Origin: Aurantibacillus circumpalustris
GTDB taxonomy: Bacteria; Bacteroidota; Bacteroidia; B-17B0; Aurantibacillaceae
Length of the DNA: 64,000 bases
NCBI RefSeq assembly: GCF_029625215.1
Contig: NZ_CP121197.1
Coordinates: forward strand, 124,001 to 188,000
Direction of reading: 5' to 3'
The notes below the pieces were generated by a model. The model saw nothing but the letters and a program-made list of their open reading frames with translations, searched no databases and was not told where the DNA came from. The position numbers and the translations under genes were made by a program. Shown piece by piece: positions 62,615 through 64,000 of this stretch (the first letter of the stretch is position 1; every line of letters starts with the position of its first letter).

Positions 62615-63250
62615 ATGAAACACTTAAAGCCCATAATTACGTGTTTAATACTTTTAGTTAGTTTTATTGCACGAGGACAAAAAGACTTTTCTAAATATGC
62701 TGTTGGTGTGAATTTTGTTCCGCTTTATTCAGGAACTCCCGAATTGCAATTGGATTATTTCCCAACAAAGTACTTTGGATTTTCTGCAAGCGGTGGTTAT
62801 ACCTATAAAGCATTGCGGGGAGGTTTTGTAAAAGTAGGTGATTACTCAAAAATTGATGATCTGAAAGGCAGTTATTTTAAAATTGGGTTAAAATATAGAA
62901 CCCCATCAAAACCTAGAAAACATATTTTTATTGCTTTTGCTCAATTGAGTTATATATACTCTTATTTTAATGAAACAGGGCGTCGTTATTTTGAGGAAGG
63001 CCAAAAAAATATTCGCATTACAGGTTTTGCAAATGCTTTTGCAGCTGCTTTTGGGTTTGAGTGTCGTTTATTAAATCACGTTTTTTTAAGAGGTGGTTTG
63101 CAATATGCAATTTCATTTCGAAATGAGCACCTTGGATATCCTGGTCATACCTTCCAGCCTGGAATTGGCGCGTCTGGTCTACTTTTTAATAATCAAATTG
63201 CACTTGGACTCGTGTTTAAATTTTCTGATTTGAAATGTAAATCCGATTAA
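62615..63250 (+). CDS. Secreted outer-membrane beta-barrel protein, function unknown
   Basis: I start at the ATG at 62615, which begins the signal peptide (MKHLKPIITCLILLVSFIA). A GTG eight codons earlier is also open. The mature part has barrel strands (YAVGVNFVPLYSGTPEL, YFGFSASGGYTYKAL, YFKIGLKYRTP, FLRGGLQYAISFRNE) and ends in IALGLVFKFSDLK. The length of about 190 residues suits a small eight-strand barrel. No named family is recognised. Confidence 0.7.
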   Translation: MKHLKPIITCLILLVSFIARGQKDFSKYAVGVNFVPLYSGTPELQLDYFPTKYFGFSASGGYTYKALRGGFVKVGDYSKIDDLKGSYFKIGLKYRTPSKPRKHIFIAFAQLSYIYSYFNETGRRYFEEGQKNIRITGFANAFAAAFGFECRLLNHVFLRGGLQYAISFRNEHLGYPGHTFQPGIGASGLLFNNQIALGLVFKFSDLKCKSD

Positions 63251-63254
63251 AGTC

Positions 63255-63273
63255 AGTCCATTGGAATTGGACT
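63255..63273. terminator. Weak possible terminator between convergent genes
   Basis: AGTCCA and TGGACT pair around an 8-base loop and are followed by AATTTT on the plus strand. It lies just after the beta-barrel gene and overlaps the end of the TPR gene. Confidence 0.35.
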
Positions 63274-64000
63274 AATTTTCCCTAGTTATTCCTACAATTT
63301 TTTCATAGTTACTTCGTCTTTCTGAATCATGCATTAAAGAATTTAGCCAAAAAGTCGCTGTCTTAAAATCATTAGCATTAATGTACATAGCCGCCAAATT
63401 CAATTTAGGTTCATCGAAACGAGGACTAATTCTTGCCGCTTCTTCATAAAATTTTTTCGCTGAAAGCACTTCGTTAGTAAACACAAACGATGAAGCTAAA
63501 TCGTTGAGTACATTTTTATTGTACGGCGCAAGTTCATAGGCTTTTAAAAAATCTTGCTGTGCTTCCTTATAATTTCCCATTGAAGCTTTTGCATTACCCG
63601 TGTACCAATAGATTGGGATCGAAGTTGGATCAACCGAATAGGCATAACTCATTGCGGAATTACCTGAGCTGATCAGATCTGGTAGCTGATTACTGTTTTT
63701 ATAATTGTACATTCTTCTTGTATAATACTCTCCATTAAAGCGCTTTATTCCAGTAAATACAATTCCCAGCAATACAAGTAGGGAGGCGAAAACTGCTACA
63801 TCATTCACTCTTATTTCTCCGAACTTTTTAAGAGGTAGATACTTTTTTATATGATAATAAATCATTCCGTAAAGTATGCTAATCCAAAGTCCATGTTCAA
63901 TACGCTCCTTTGGAAAATCGAAAAAGGAAATTGCCGCGTAACCTGTTATAAATGCTATACACAAAATCAAATCTAAACGAAGCCATTTATCTCGCGGTAT
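63272..64000 (-). CDS. C-terminal part of an O-antigen ligase-like membrane protein with TPR repeats (runs off the window)
   Basis: The frame is open to the window edge, so the start is outside. The visible part begins PRDKWLRLDLILCIAFITGY and continues AISFFDFPKERIEHGLW, as in Wzy/O-antigen ligase-family proteins of Bacteroidota. It has three membrane helices and then TPR units (YWYTGNAKASMGNYKEAQQD, VLNDLASSFVFTNE, KLNLAAMYINAND). Such proteins polymerise or transfer surface polysaccharide. A TTG at 63970 should not be taken as the start. Confidence 0.8.
   Translation of the reverse strand: MPRDKWLRLDLILCIAFITGYAAISFFDFPKERIEHGLWISILYGMIYYHIKKYLPLKKFGEIRVNDVAVFASLLVLLGIVFTGIKRFNGEYYTRRMYNYKNSNQLPDLISSGNSAMSYAYSVDPTSIPIYWYTGNAKASMGNYKEAQQDFLKAYELAPYNKNVLNDLASSFVFTNEVLSAKKFYEEAARISPRFDEPKLNLAAMYINANDFKTATFWLNSLMHDSERRSNYEKIVGITREN

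Noticed and set aside
1-64000. Search for CRISPR arrays, insertion sequences, prophage, restriction or other defence modules, rRNA and tRNA genes
   Set aside because: No spaced identical repeats, transposase, integrase, phage structural or restriction genes were seen, and no tRNA or rRNA apart from the tmRNA.

Overview
The window is a gene-dense, AT-rich stretch of a Bacteroidota chromosome, probably an uncultured Flavobacteriales- or Sphingobacteriales-like lineage. Supporting signs are TAnnTTTG-type -7 promoter boxes, both kinds of type IX secretion (T9SS) C-terminal sorting domains, a fused SecDF, a Rho with a long charged insert, LytS/LytTR two-component pairs, and many families typical of the phylum (DUF5723, DUF6089, DUF4476, DUF5689, DUF4199). 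I see no prophage, insertion sequence, CRISPR array, rRNA or tRNA. The one certain RNA gene is tmRNA.

Layout. 1-4.5 kb: the end of a beta-propeller LytS-type sensor kinase (cut by the window edge), a T9SS type-B secreted protein that appears to have lost its ATG, and a DUF5723 protein. 4.6-9.8 kb (minus strand): DUF4199 protein, rho, DUF1761 and DUF4476 proteins, and a mannose-1-phosphate guanylyltransferase. 9.9-14.6 kb (plus): a DbpA-like helicase, an aminotransferase, an exported GyrI-like protein and a rhomboid protease. 14.6-18.2 kb (minus): Nnr bifunctional NAD(P)HX repair enzyme, a 40-aa FeoB-associated-like peptide and a CocE-type hydrolase. 18.3-31 kb: ftsK, lolA, an acetyltransferase with an overlapping 58-aa membrane protein, divergent secDF and secA, and a phosphohexomutase. 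31-36 kb: DUF5689 lipoprotein and TonB-dependent receptor, divergent from a secreted EEP-family nuclease or phosphatase. 36-41 kb: a repeat-rich zone with a cold-shock protein, an RhlE-like helicase, a GC-rich dispersed element and a seven-repeat T9SS protein.

41-46 kb holds a compact cyanophycin cycle: synthetase (cphA), cyanophycinase (cphB) and an isoaspartyl peptidase. Together they predict synthesis and complete mobilisation of a multi-L-arginyl-poly-L-aspartate nitrogen store. 46-54.5 kb: DUF6089 protein, OsmC, a glycosyltransferase, S1/P1 nuclease, a DUF481-like protein with a damaged 5' end, a di-haem peroxidase and a LytS/LytTR pair. 54.5-64 kb: a front-end-type desaturase, two tandem secreted paralogues, a STAS-like protein, a saccharopine/alanine dehydrogenase-like enzyme, an S41 protease, tmRNA, an HPF/RaiA-like protein, a beta-barrel protein and the C-terminus of an O-antigen ligase-like protein.

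The most useful points for follow-up are two secreted-protein genes whose signal peptides lack a canonical start (2024 and 50518), the cyanophycin locus, two families of dispersed intergenic repeats, several unannotated small genes, and a likely nucleic-acid or phosphate-ester scavenging locus (DUF5689, TonB receptor, EEP). I did not find a convincing new defence or mobile system.
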